From positions 1-64,000 of the forward strand of contig NZ_QEQF01000011.1 in NCBI RefSeq assembly GCF_003253115.1: DNA of 64,000 bases, in the 5' to 3' direction. This document shows positions 14,935 through 23,368 of the stretch, piece after piece (position 1 is the stretch's first letter; each line of letters opens with the position of its first letter). The position numbers and the translations under genes are program-made. Source of the stretch: Haemophilus_A paraphrohaemolyticus_A. GTDB taxonomy: Bacteria > Pseudomonadota > Gammaproteobacteria > Enterobacterales > Pasteurellaceae. A model generated the notes under the pieces. The model ran no database searches, was not told where the DNA came from, and was given only the letters and a program-made list of their open reading frames with translations.

Positions 14935-15753
14935 ATGATAAACGCACAACAACAGGACATCATCTGGCAAGAGATCCGTCAAGAAGCACAGGAATTAGTG
15001 GAAAGTGAGCCGATGCTTGCCAGCTTTTTCCACGCGACTATTTTAAAACACCCCAATCTTGGCAGTTCGTTGAGCTATATTCTGGCGAATAAACTCGAAA
15101 ACCCGATTATGCCTGCGATTGCTCTGAAAGAAATTATCGAAGAAGCATATCGTGCTGATCCGCAAATTATTTCGAGTGCTGCATGCGACATTGATGCGGT
15201 TCGCACCCGCGACCCTGCGGTGGATAAATGGACGACACCGTTGCTCTATCTAAAAGGCTTCCATGCCTTACAAAGCTACCGCGTGACTCATTATTTATGG
15301 AAGCAAGGACGAAAAGCGTTGGCCGTTTATCTACAAAATGAGATTTCGGTCGCATTTGATGTAGATATTCACCCTGCAGCACGCGTAGGCTGTGGCATTA
15401 TGTTCGACCACGCGACGGGCATTGTGGTGGGCGAAACGGCGGTGATTGAAAATGATGTTTCTATTCTGCAAGGCGTGACACTTGGTGGTACGGGTAAAGA
15501 ACACGGCGATCGTCACCCTAAAATTCGCGAGGGTGTGATGATTGGTGCAGGCGCGAAAATTCTCGGCAATATCGAAATTGGACAATATGCGAAAATTGGA
15601 GCAAATTCGGTGGTGCTTCAGCCTGTGCCCGATCACGCGACCGCTGCTGGCGTGCCTGCCAAAATTATCAGTAAATCTTCCGACCAAAAACCTGCCTTTG
15701 ATATGAACCAATATTTTGAGGACACTCAAGGAATGTTTGGGGATGGGATTTAG
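14935..15753 (+). CDS. cysE: Serine O-acetyltransferase
   Basis: Makes O-acetylserine from serine and acetyl-CoA, the entry to cysteine synthesis, and is normally feedback-inhibited by cysteine. An N-terminal helical domain (about 1-140) precedes the left-handed beta-helix of hexapeptide repeats (about 145-240). The latter holds DIHPAARVGCGIMFDHATGIVVGE and GGTGKEHGDRHPKI motifs (partial). 272 residues matches E. coli (273). The order gpsA-cysE is conserved in Enterobacteria. Confidence 0.97.
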   Translation: MINAQQQDIIWQEIRQEAQELVESEPMLASFFHATILKHPNLGSSLSYILANKLENPIMPAIALKEIIEEAYRADPQIISSAACDIDAVRTRDPAVDKWTTPLLYLKGFHALQSYRVTHYLWKQGRKALAVYLQNEISVAFDVDIHPAARVGCGIMFDHATGIVVGETAVIENDVSILQGVTLGGTGKEHGDRHPKIREGVMIGAGAKILGNIEIGQYAKIGANSVVLQPVPDHATAAGVPAKIISKSSDQKPAFDMNQYFEDTQGMFGDGI

Positions 15754-15768
15754 CAAATTGCTTATAGA

Positions 15769-15802
15769 AAAAGACTGCTTGTTTTTACAAGCGGTCTTTG
15801 CT
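15769..15802. terminator. Convergent terminator between cysE and roxA
   Basis: AAAGACTGCTTGT and ACAAGCGGTCTTT pair with one mismatch. The right arm is a full uptake signal, and the two genes face each other across it. Confidence 0.75.
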
Positions 15803-15809
15803 TAAAGCT

Positions 15810-17003
15810 TTATTCAGCTTCGTTTAAAATCAACCAGCCCATATCTAACCAATCGCAAATCGTATCAAGCAATAACTCTAATTCTGCCTGATCTTTCACG
15901 CGAGAAGCCAATTTATTCCACGAAATTGAATCACCGTTTGCAATGCGGATTAACAAATTGGTTTCAGCTTCGTTTAGCTCATCAATCCACTCGCCGTTCA
16001 CATAAATACGTTGCGGATTTTCGGTGTAAAGCATTTTCACATTTGCATCTTGTTGCAACCAACCGCCCGCTTCGAGCACTTCTTGCACTTCGTCTGGATA
16101 ATTTTCGCTTTCTTCGGTAAGTTGCTCATAGCGTCTTGAACTCACCGCAGAAGCCACTGCATGGGCAAAAATAGCATCAAACTGCTCAGAATCTTGCAAT
16201 AAGTTGATTAACTGGCGTTTGAAATTTGCGACCATTTTCGGATCTAATAACGCATTCGGCTGCTCATTTGGTGACAAACGGAACGGAATATTAAATTCGG
16301 ATGTTGGCAATAAATCGTGCTCTTTATCTAAAGTCTCCGTGAATTTGCAGAGCAAATCTGCCGCATTTGGATAACGTAAACCGAACGAGAAAGTCAAACT
16401 ATCGGTTTCTGACACACCATAATGTGCCATACGCGAAGGTACATAAAGCACGTCCCCAGGTTGCATCACTTCATCAATCACCAAATCGCCCATATCATCA
16501 AAAATGCGAATTGGCTGGTTTGGCTTAAATTCAGTAGAAGGATCGCACCATTTGCCCACTTGCCAACGGCGTTCGCCATAGCCTTGTACAAGGAATACAT
16601 CATATTCATCATAATGTTTGCCTACAGTGCCATTTTTTGGTGAGCAAGAAACCATAATGTCATCACGCTGCCATTGCGGAATATAGCCAAAGGCTTGCCA
16701 TAATTCGCCCAATTCTGGCGACCATTGCTCTAAATTTTGCACCATTACCGACCATTGCTCTGGCAAGTTTTCCAAATCGCTCTCTTCAAACGGACTGTTT
16801 TTCACCGACCATTGCTCGTTTTGGCATTGAATTAGGCGAGCGGTAATCTCTTCTTCAAGTGCTAATTCAAGAATATCGTTTGGTTCGAACAAATCGACAA
16901 TTTGCGGCAAACCGTTACGGATTAAAAGCGGTCGTTTTTGCCAATAATTTTGCAAAAAGTCTTGTGGTGTGATGTTTTCAGGTAAGCAGAATGGAATGTT
17001 CAT
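15810..17003 (-). CDS. roxA: Ribosomal protein L16 arginine hydroxylase RoxA (YcfD)
   Basis: An Fe(II)/2-oxoglutarate-dependent JmjC-type oxygenase that hydroxylates an arginine of ribosomal protein L16 in E. coli. The iron ligands are visible as His130 and Asp132 (GKHYDEYDVF) and His194 (SRMAHYGVS). A C-terminal winged-helix region completes the protein. Start at 17003 (MNIPFCLPENITPQDFL, 397 residues) is preceded by AGAAGGAACGCCCTATG. The longer upstream frame reads through the rpsT terminator region and is rejected. Three EQWS motifs occur between residues 63 and 96. Confidence 0.93.
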   Translation of the reverse strand: MNIPFCLPENITPQDFLQNYWQKRPLLIRNGLPQIVDLFEPNDILELALEEEITARLIQCQNEQWSVKNSPFEESDLENLPEQWSVMVQNLEQWSPELGELWQAFGYIPQWQRDDIMVSCSPKNGTVGKHYDEYDVFLVQGYGERRWQVGKWCDPSTEFKPNQPIRIFDDMGDLVIDEVMQPGDVLYVPSRMAHYGVSETDSLTFSFGLRYPNAADLLCKFTETLDKEHDLLPTSEFNIPFRLSPNEQPNALLDPKMVANFKRQLINLLQDSEQFDAIFAHAVASAVSSRRYEQLTEESENYPDEVQEVLEAGGWLQQDANVKMLYTENPQRIYVNGEWIDELNEAETNLLIRIANGDSISWNKLASRVKDQAELELLLDTICDWLDMGWLILNEAE

Positions 17004-17110
17004 AGGGCGTTCCTTCTTTTGAGAATAGTTGTTCTTATTATAATAGCGATTTTTTGTGCAAAATACACGGAAAGAATAGAGAAATGTGATTTTCCATGCA
17101 AAAAAGCATA

Positions 17111-17146
17111 TAAAAAAACCGACCAAGCGGTCGGTTTTCTTTTTTT
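17111..17146 (-). terminator. rpsT terminator
   Basis: AAAACCGACC and GGTCGGTTTT pair around AAGC, with T runs in both directions. The position, just past the rpsT stop on the minus strand and upstream of roxA, fits rpsT termination. Confidence 0.85.
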
Positions 17147-17156
17147 ATTTTGCAAA

Positions 17157-17420
17157 TTATGCTAACGCTTTGATACGTGCAGATAATTTCGCTTTGTGGT
17201 TTGCTGCTTTGTTCGCGTGGATTAAGCCTTTAGATGCCATACGATCCACTACTTTTTGCATTTCAACGAAAGCTGCTTGAGCGACTACTTTATCACCTGC
17301 TGCTACTGCTGCATATACTTTTTTGATGAATGTACGCATCATTGAGCGTTGGCTTGCGTTGTGTTGGCGGCGTTTTTCAGATTGAACCGCACGTTTTTTT
17401 GCTGACTTGATATTAGCCAA
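17157..17420 (-). CDS. rpsT: 30S ribosomal protein S20, UUG start
   Basis: Primary 16S-binding protein of the small subunit. MANIKSAKKRAVQSEKRRQHNASQRSMMRTF (partial) is the family start, and 87 residues is the normal length. No ATG is available. The TTG at 17418-17420 lies 7 bases behind GGAG and matches the UUG start of E. coli rpsT. Another TTG two codons upstream would be only one base from the ribosome-binding site and is rejected. A hairpin (17456-17475) lies in the leader. Confidence 0.95.
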   Translation of the reverse strand: MANIKSAKKRAVQSEKRRQHNASQRSMMRTFIKKVYAAVAAGDKVVAQAAFVEMQKVVDRMASKGLIHANKAANHKAKLSARIKALA

Positions 17421-17455
17421 GGTCAAACTCCTAAGATATCTGTGTTAAATAAATA

Positions 17456-17475
17456 AGCATAAACGGGTTTATGCT
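17456..17475 (-). promoter_or_regulatory. Hairpin in the rpsT leader
   Basis: AGCATAAA and TTTATGCT pair around a CGGG loop, about 36 bases before the rpsT UUG. There is no T run behind it on the minus strand, so it may be an RNA structure used in control of S20 synthesis rather than a terminator. Confidence 0.4.
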
Positions 17476-17624
17476 GCTATCGATAGTTTTTAATTCATTT
17501 TCAACGAGACACGTGCTTGAAAATAACACCGTTTTTCTGTTTAAGAAAACGATAGAACGAGATTTTATCAGCTTTTTGCCGATTTTCCTATAAAAAAGGA
17601 TAATTTTCTGATCAATTTTGCAAT

Positions 17625-19193
17625 TTAACTTCTAAAATCTTGCTTGCGAATACCTAAAATAAAGAGCATCGCAAAATAACTGATTGCAGCAAGCACAATC
17701 AACCAACCAAGCCAATAGACTTTCATCAGTGTACTCATTTCAAACCACGCTTTTAAGTGTGGTGAGAAATAATGGACTAGCCAGCCCATTACTAGGGCTG
17801 CAATCACTATTTTTAAGATAAAGAAAATCGTTTTGCGAGAGATGTGATAAATGCCCTGTTTCGACAGATGGCGATAAAGCAAAGAGGCATTTACCGCAGC
17901 GGATAACACTGACGCCATTGCTAAACCTAAGTAGCCAAATGGAATCGCAAGCAAGCCAAAACACATATTACAAGCGGTCGCAATTAAGCCAATTTTTACG
18001 GGGGTTTTAGTGTTCTGGTTAGCATAAAAACCGTTCGCTAAAATGCTAATGAGCATATAGCTGTTTAGTCCTAAACACATAATCCAGAGCGAATGGCTAG
18101 AGGCGATTACATCTGAAAGCCCAAATTTACCGCGCATAAAGAGCGTCATAATCATTGGCTGAGCAAGGGTAGCAATGCCGATCATGGCAGGAATCCCAAG
18201 CAGTAATACCATGCGCACGCCCCAGTCCATTGTGGTTTGGAATTGGGTTTTACGCTCGGTTTCATTTAGCTCTTTCTGCTTGGCAATTTTAGACAGGGTT
18301 GGAAGTACTACGGTCGAAATCGCAATACCGAAAATACCGAGTGGGAATTCGATCAAGCGGTCGGAATAATAAAGCCACGTGATTGAGCCTGTAACCAAAA
18401 AGCTGGCAATCACTTGGTTTAATAATAAGTTGATTTGCGTCACTGACACGCCGAATAACGCAGGTAACATCAGTGTACGCACTTTTTTTACGCCTTCATC
18501 ATTCCATGCCCATTTCGGTTTTACTAACAAACCCGCTTGCTTCATAAATGGAATTTGGAACAGGAATTGCAGTAATCCACCTAAGAAAATCCCCCACGCA
18601 AGGGCAATGTCTGGTCGCTCAAAATAATCTGCGCCGAAGATTGCCATCGCAATAATCGCCACATTCAGTAACACAGGCGAAAATGCCATCACACCGAATT
18701 TGCCAAGCGTGTTAAGCACAGCCCCAGAAAGGGCAACAAAAGTGATAAACCAGAGGTAAGGAAAGGTGATTTTCAACAATAGCGAAGCCTGTGTAAATTT
18801 TTCCGCATCAGCCCCACCATTAAGCCAATCCATAAACCAGCCTGTACCGAAAAGTGCTGCTACAACAGGCGAGCCGATCATTGCCAATAATGTCACAGCT
18901 GACACTACCAACCCCAACGACCCCGACACTTTCGCCACAAATTCACGGGTTTTGTTTAAGTTGTTATCAGAATTATATTCCGCTAAAACGGGCACAAATG
19001 CCTTAGAAAAAGCCCCTTCAGCGAATAAACGACGCAGAAAATTGGGAATACGATTGGCGAAAAGAAAGACATCTGACATCGCCCCCGCTCCGAGTACACT
19101 TGCCACGATCATATCGCGAATTAAGCCCAACACGCGGGAAACGAGGGTTAGCCCACTGACTAATATGCCTGATTTTAGAAGTTTTTTGCTCAT
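17625..19193 (-). CDS. murJ: Lipid II flippase MurJ (MviN)
   Basis: Inner-membrane MOP-superfamily flippase that moves lipid II to the periplasm for peptidoglycan synthesis. About 14 hydrophobic segments are evident. The N-terminal SRVLGLIRDMIVA and FANRIPNFLRRLFAEGAFSKAFVPV (partial) are diagnostic. The ATG at 19193 (522 residues, MSKKLLKSGILVSGLTLVSR) matches relatives. The TTG-initiated frame 24 bases earlier has no better ribosome-binding site. rpsT lies downstream on the same strand. Confidence 0.95.
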   Translation of the reverse strand: MSKKLLKSGILVSGLTLVSRVLGLIRDMIVASVLGAGAMSDVFLFANRIPNFLRRLFAEGAFSKAFVPVLAEYNSDNNLNKTREFVAKVSGSLGLVVSAVTLLAMIGSPVVAALFGTGWFMDWLNGGADAEKFTQASLLLKITFPYLWFITFVALSGAVLNTLGKFGVMAFSPVLLNVAIIAMAIFGADYFERPDIALAWGIFLGGLLQFLFQIPFMKQAGLLVKPKWAWNDEGVKKVRTLMLPALFGVSVTQINLLLNQVIASFLVTGSITWLYYSDRLIEFPLGIFGIAISTVVLPTLSKIAKQKELNETERKTQFQTTMDWGVRMVLLLGIPAMIGIATLAQPMIMTLFMRGKFGLSDVIASSHSLWIMCLGLNSYMLISILANGFYANQNTKTPVKIGLIATACNMCFGLLAIPFGYLGLAMASVLSAAVNASLLYRHLSKQGIYHISRKTIFFILKIVIAALVMGWLVHYFSPHLKAWFEMSTLMKVYWLGWLIVLAAISYFAMLFILGIRKQDFRS

Positions 19194-19259
19194 AGCCTCT
19201 ATTTTTTTGGACTCCAAGGGAATATGCCCTAAATGTAAAATAGGGCTATAGATGTTACG

Positions 19260-19958
19260 TTAACCCAAATTATTCAACATCGCCAAAACCATCTCTGATG
19301 ATTTTTCTGCGGCAAGCGGTAAAAACTCATCAAAAGAGAGATGCGATTCTTTGTCGGCAACGTCTGAAATCGCACGCACCACTACAAATGGAATTTGCAT
19401 TGCGTGACACACTTGGGCGATGGCGGCAGCTTCCATTTCAACGGCTGCGACTTGTGGGAAGTCTGCACGAATTTGAGCGATTTTATCTGCCCCGTTGATA
19501 AAGGCATCACCGCTACAAATTAAGCCAGAAACAGCATTTAAGCCTAATTTTTCCGCCTGTTTTTTAGCTACTTCTACTAATTGTTCATTTGGTAAAAATG
19601 CCGCTGGATTGGCGGGAAGTTGTCCTTTCTCATAGCCGAAAGCGGTCACATCCACATCGTGGTGACGTACATCGGTTGAAATAATCACATCGCCGACGTT
19701 TAAGTTTGGATCTAACCCGCCAGCAGATCCCGTGTTAATAATCATATCGGGTTTGAATTGCTGAATGAGTAGTGTTGTGCCCATCGCAGCGGCTACTTTT
19801 CCAATGCCAGATTGCAATACTGCAACAGGGCGGTTGTTAATTTTACCTTCAAAAATTTTGCAGTTGGCTATTTCTGTTGTTTTCGGTTCAAGCATTAAAC
19901 CGCATAAAATTTCTACTTCTTGTGGCATCGCACCAATAATTGCAATTTTATTTGGCAT
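19260..19958 (-). CDS. mtnN: 5'-methylthioadenosine/S-adenosylhomocysteine nucleosidase
   Basis: Cleaves adenine from MTA, SAH and 5'-deoxyadenosine. It is also known as Pfs, and it supplies S-ribosylhomocysteine to LuxS. Motifs include IIGAMPQEVE, NTGSAGGL, VEMEAAAIAQVC (catalytic Glu) and RAISDVADKES (catalytic Asp). The start at 19958 (232 residues) has AAGGAGATAACGATG. The first 11 bases overlap the end of the upstream DsbA-like gene, so the two are translationally coupled. Confidence 0.97.
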   Translation of the reverse strand: MPNKIAIIGAMPQEVEILCGLMLEPKTTEIANCKIFEGKINNRPVAVLQSGIGKVAAAMGTTLLIQQFKPDMIINTGSAGGLDPNLNVGDVIISTDVRHHDVDVTAFGYEKGQLPANPAAFLPNEQLVEVAKKQAEKLGLNAVSGLICSGDAFINGADKIAQIRADFPQVAAVEMEAAAIAQVCHAMQIPFVVVRAISDVADKESHLSFDEFLPLAAEKSSEMVLAMLNNLG

Positions 19959-20673
19959 CGTTATCTCCTTGTTCTTGTTGTAGTTTCTCAACTAAAAAAT
20001 CTAGCACCCCGAAGGTGTAATCATCGTTGTAAAGCGTGTTTTGCAACAAAATATATTTGCCGTTTAACACTGCCATCGGCACATACTTTGGTGAACCGTA
20101 TTGTTTAAACAAATTCACATCGCTTTCAATCTGTTTTTTCACTGGAGCGGAATGGAAGAGTTGATGGAAGCGTTGGTCATCAATCCCATTGCGTTTGAGC
20201 CACGCTCGGATCTCATCGTTGCTTTTGAGTAAGCTTTTCTCTTCTTTGCGATCAAGACTGTCGAACAGATAGAGCGGGCTTAAATCCGCTTTGCCGTATT
20301 CTTTAAAAGTTGCATTCATCGCACTGGTGAAATTATCCTCTTTGGCAAAGCTCGGTGAGGTTTGCAACACCAATTTATCTGCGTGATTTTTTACATAGAG
20401 ATTAAGGGAATCCAACCCAATCAGACAGTTCTTACAGCCATATTGATAGAAATATTGGATTAAAATTTTACCCTTTGGCACATTGATTTTAATCGGTTTG
20501 ATATACGAAAAGAAATCCTTACCATCTTTAAAAAGCGGTTGTTTTTCTTCGGTTTTTTGCGAAGTTTCACTTGTAGTTTTCTTTTCAGGTTCGCTTGCAA
20601 CGTTTGGAAGCGCAATCATCAAACCCAGCAAAGCGGTTAAATAATATCGTAATTTCATCGTGGTTTTACTCAT
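19948..20673 (-). CDS. DsbA-like periplasmic thioredoxin-fold protein
   Basis: A signal peptide (YYLTALLGLMIALPNVAS, about 10-27) is followed by a charged low-complexity stretch (28-48). A thioredoxin-like domain then carries the active-site motif Cys80-Lys-Asn-Cys83 in YFYQYGCKNCLIG. A cis-proline candidate lies in KYVPMAVLNGKYI. Overall it has the DsbA plan with an inserted helical domain, but CKNC differs from the classic CPHC, so it may be a specialised oxidase or reductase. M1 or M6 could be the start. It lies between mog and mtnN and overlaps mtnN by 11 bases. Confidence 0.75.
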   Translation of the reverse strand: MSKTTMKLRYYLTALLGLMIALPNVASEPEKKTTSETSQKTEEKQPLFKDGKDFFSYIKPIKINVPKGKILIQYFYQYGCKNCLIGLDSLNLYVKNHADKLVLQTSPSFAKEDNFTSAMNATFKEYGKADLSPLYLFDSLDRKEEKSLLKSNDEIRAWLKRNGIDDQRFHQLFHSAPVKKQIESDVNLFKQYGSPKYVPMAVLNGKYILLQNTLYNDDYTFGVLDFLVEKLQQEQGDNDAK

Positions 20674-20682
20674 TTAGCGGAT

Positions 20683-21267
20683 TTATCTTATCGCTGATTT
20701 CGGGCGGAAACTTTCGCACACGCTTGCGTGGGTGTCGATATAAATCTCGCTGAGTAATTGCAAGCAATAAGGCACAGCGGAGAAAATGCCTTTTACTATT
20801 GTTTTGCCGTTTTCGTCTTTTACGCCTTCCAACGTTTCTTGGATTGCTTTCGGCTGCCCTGGTAAGTTAAGAATTAAACTTTCGCCACGAATCACACCGA
20901 CTTGGCGAGAGAGAATCGCGGTCGGTACAAATTGTAGGCTCACTTGACGCATTTGTTCACCAAAGCCTGGCATTTCACGATCTGCGACGGCAAGCGTAGC
21001 ATCAGGCGTTACATCACGTTTCGCAGGACCTGTGCCGCCTGTGGTTAACACTAAGTGGCATTCAGCTTGATCGACTAATTCGATTAAAGTTTGTTCAATA
21101 AGCGGCTGCTCATCAGGAATTAAACGGACTTCGATATCAAATTCATCAATTAAGGCTTTTTCCAACCACGCTTGGAGTGCGGGAATGCCTTGGTCTGCAT
21201 AAACGCCTTGTGAGGCACGGTCGGACACAGAAACTAGCCCGACTTTGAGTTTTTGTTTGTTTAGCAT
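20683..21267 (-). CDS. mog: Molybdopterin adenylyltransferase
   Basis: Adenylates molybdopterin ahead of molybdenum insertion. The MoCF-type fold is marked by VGLVSVSDRASQGVYADQG, LTTGGTGPAKRDVTPDAT and LPGQPKAIQETL. Start at 21267 (MLNKQKLKVGLV, 194 residues) is chosen for family length. The longer frame adds 16 residues without family support. Confidence 0.93.
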   Translation of the reverse strand: MLNKQKLKVGLVSVSDRASQGVYADQGIPALQAWLEKALIDEFDIEVRLIPDEQPLIEQTLIELVDQAECHLVLTTGGTGPAKRDVTPDATLAVADREMPGFGEQMRQVSLQFVPTAILSRQVGVIRGESLILNLPGQPKAIQETLEGVKDENGKTIVKGIFSAVPYCLQLLSEIYIDTHASVCESFRPKSAIR

Positions 21268-21309
21268 TTTATATTCTCTTTTTGTACTAATTTCTCCGTA
21301 AATGACTAC

Positions 21310-21360
21310 TGCCAAATCTCCCCTCCTTCTTTAGCAAAGAGGGAGAGGGGAGATTTAGCA
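21310..21360. repeat. Imperfect palindrome upstream of mog
   Basis: TGCCAAATCTCCCCTCC and its near complement GGGGAGATTTAGCA flank a smaller CTTTAGCAAAG hairpin. The whole 51-base stretch folds into one long stem. It separates ccmI from mog on the same strand, and there is no T run. Confidence 0.6.
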
Positions 21361-21396
21361 GTCTTGTTTCCAAAGAAATTAGTTTATTTGGTTATC

Positions 21397-22311
21397 TTAC
21401 TTTTGATTTTCTTTCGTTGGCTCAGCTGCTTTTTGCTCTTGCATTTTTTGCATTTGCATTGCCATATCAATACTTTTTTCTACCGTTTTACGACGCGGAT
21501 TATCTTCAGGAATCAGCTTCAACATCATTCCCCACGTCATCGCTGCCATTTTGTAATCTTCCTCTTCAAAAGCACTAAACGCCAACATACTTAACGCATC
21601 AAGGTTGGTATGATCTTCCCGCAACAGTTCAGACAGTAAGGCTTTGCCTTTCTCTTTATCTGCTTTATCTTGCGAGAGCATCAACAATTGTGCATAGCTA
21701 GATTTATATTGCATATTTTGGGGCTCAAGTTGTGTTGCTTTGCCGTAGCTTTCATAGGCAAGCTGACCATCATCTTTTGCCATCCCGACTTGCCCGAGCA
21801 TAAACCAGCCTTGTGCATTGTTTGGATTTTCCTGCAAATCGGCACGTAACGCCACGGCAAATTGGTTTAGCTCTGCTTCAGACAACGGGTTTGTATCTTC
21901 GTTTTTAATGCGATCGTAAAAATATTCTAGCTTTTTATGCGTTATATTGACCATGTCCGCTGCTTGCCATGAACCGACCGAGACATAAGCCCCCGAGCTA
22001 ATCGCACCAACCGCAACCAAAATTGCAATAAACCAGCCTTTTTTGACCGCTTGTGTGCTGGCTTGTTGCTCAGCTTCTTCGGGAATATCGTCTAACAAGC
22101 TCTGTTGCAACTCTTGTTTGGTCTGCTCCGCATCTTCAATCACGCCCTCGTTCGCCTCTTGTTCCACTTCTTTTAAACGTTGGAAGTAAAAGTGCTTGTT
22201 GAGCGTGGAACGTTGTGTACCGTTCAATTGCTGTTTGCTTTTTAAAAGCGGGTAAAAACCGATGAAGCAAATCACCAGCGTGATTACCAAAGTAATGAGC
22301 CAAAAGGTCAT
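21397..22311 (-). CDS. ccmI: Cytochrome c biogenesis protein CcmI/NrfG type (TPR)
   Basis: Apocytochrome c chaperone of the System I maturation pathway. An N-terminal membrane helix (1-20), a cytoplasmic loop (KHFYFQRLKEVEQEANEGVI), and a second helix (about 93-112) precede a periplasmic TPR domain (about 150-290, WFMLGQVGMAKDDGQLAYESYGKA). It lies 3 bases behind ccmH. The N-terminal region is CcmI-like. A role in nitrite-reductase (Nrf) haem attachment is an alternative. Confidence 0.85.
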   Translation of the reverse strand: MTFWLITLVITLVICFIGFYPLLKSKQQLNGTQRSTLNKHFYFQRLKEVEQEANEGVIEDAEQTKQELQQSLLDDIPEEAEQQASTQAVKKGWFIAILVAVGAISSGAYVSVGSWQAADMVNITHKKLEYFYDRIKNEDTNPLSEAELNQFAVALRADLQENPNNAQGWFMLGQVGMAKDDGQLAYESYGKATQLEPQNMQYKSSYAQLLMLSQDKADKEKGKALLSELLREDHTNLDALSMLAFSAFEEEDYKMAAMTWGMMLKLIPEDNPRRKTVEKSIDMAMQMQKMQEQKAAEPTKENQK

Positions 22312-22314
22312 AGG

Positions 22315-22779
22315 TTATTCCTTATCATTAAGAATTTTTGCCAAACGTGCTTTATCTTGAGCTGATTTTGCAAGATCTTGCGATTTTTCAACCGCTTGTA
22401 AGCCTTTTTTCTTACGCATTAAAATCAAGCCTAAACCCGATAAAATGAGTAGTACAGGCAATACCCACAGGAAAATGGTCGCAGGTGTGATGGGCGGATC
22501 GTAGGTTACAAAATTGCCGTAACGTTCGACCATATATTCCACCACTTCATCCTTATTTTTGCCTTGTTTGAGTAGCTCTAAGGTTTTGGCACGCATATCG
22601 GTTGCGATAGTTGCGTTTGAATCAGCAATGTTGTTGTTCTGACACTGCGGACAACGCAAGGTTTGGATAAGCGATTGATAATCCGCCTCTTGCTGGTTGT
22701 TGTCGAATTGGTTGAATTCGATAGGGGCAGCGGTGGCAACAGTTGCCGTGAAAATAAAAAGAGAGAGTAGTTTTTTCAT
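22315..22779 (-). CDS. ccmH: Cytochrome c maturation protein CcmH (NrfF/CycL type)
   Basis: Reduces or holds the apocytochrome CXXCH motif during haem attachment. It has a signal peptide (1-18) and the invariant LRCPQCQNNNI motif (Cys43 and Cys46). A C-terminal membrane helix (IFLWVLPVLLILSGLGLIL, about 105-123) is followed by a basic cytoplasmic tail. 154 residues is normal for the short form that lacks the fused TPR domain, which is here the separate ccmI. Confidence 0.92.
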   Translation of the reverse strand: MKKLLSLFIFTATVATAAPIEFNQFDNNQQEADYQSLIQTLRCPQCQNNNIADSNATIATDMRAKTLELLKQGKNKDEVVEYMVERYGNFVTYDPPITPATIFLWVLPVLLILSGLGLILMRKKKGLQAVEKSQDLAKSAQDKARLAKILNDKE

Positions 22780-22789
22780 TGTTTATCTT

Positions 22790-23335
22790 CTATTGCGTTT
22801 TTGCGTTGTCGTAAATCGGTTTTAAAATCTGGTACCAAACGTTTTCATTCACATCGCCTGCATGACGGTAGAGAATTTTGCCATTGCCATCAATCACAAA
22901 GGTTTCAGGTGCACCATATACGCCTAAGTCTAAACCAAGTGAGCCTTTCGGGTCGTAGATGATCGCTTTGTATGGGTTGCCGTAGCTCATTAAAAATTTC
23001 ATTGCTTTGGCTCGTTCATCTTTGTAGTCGATGCCGACAATTTCTACGCCTTGTTTGGCAAGTTCAGTCAAATAAGCGTGTTCGGCATAGCAAGTTGGAC
23101 ACCAAGTCGCCCATACATTTAAGAGGCGAGGATGCCCCGTTTTAACGACACTTTCATCTAGCATTTTGGTTTCGTCTTGTACGGACTCTAGCTGGAAAGT
23201 GGGTATGGGTTTACCAATGAGGACAGAGTCGAGTTTTTTAGGGTCGTCCCCGTTGCCATTGCGGAAAAGTTGCACGGTGAGTGCGATGCAAAGTGCGAGG
23301 AAGATAATTAAAGGTAAAAAGAGTTTTTTGTTCAT
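22790..23335 (-). CDS. ccmG: Thiol:disulfide interchange protein CcmG (DsbE)
   Basis: Membrane-anchored thioredoxin-fold reductant for cytochrome c maturation. An N-terminal anchor (LFLPLIIFLALCIALTVQLF) is followed by the TlpA-type domain. The active site is WATWCPTCYAEH (Cys79 and Cys82) and the cis-Pro loop is GVYGAPETFVID. It lies 10 bases before ccmH. The gene upstream is coaA rather than ccmF, so this cluster holds only the last three ccm genes. Confidence 0.93.
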   Translation of the reverse strand: MNKKLFLPLIIFLALCIALTVQLFRNGNGDDPKKLDSVLIGKPIPTFQLESVQDETKMLDESVVKTGHPRLLNVWATWCPTCYAEHAYLTELAKQGVEIVGIDYKDERAKAMKFLMSYGNPYKAIIYDPKGSLGLDLGVYGAPETFVIDGNGKILYRHAGDVNENVWYQILKPIYDNAKTQ

Positions 23336-23368
23336 AGTAAGCGGTTGTTTTTAGTTAAAAGTTTGCCA

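Noticed and set aside
17003..17126. 41-residue N-terminal extension of roxA
   Set aside because: It crosses the rpsT terminator, lacks family similarity, and the internal ATG has a good ribosome-binding site.
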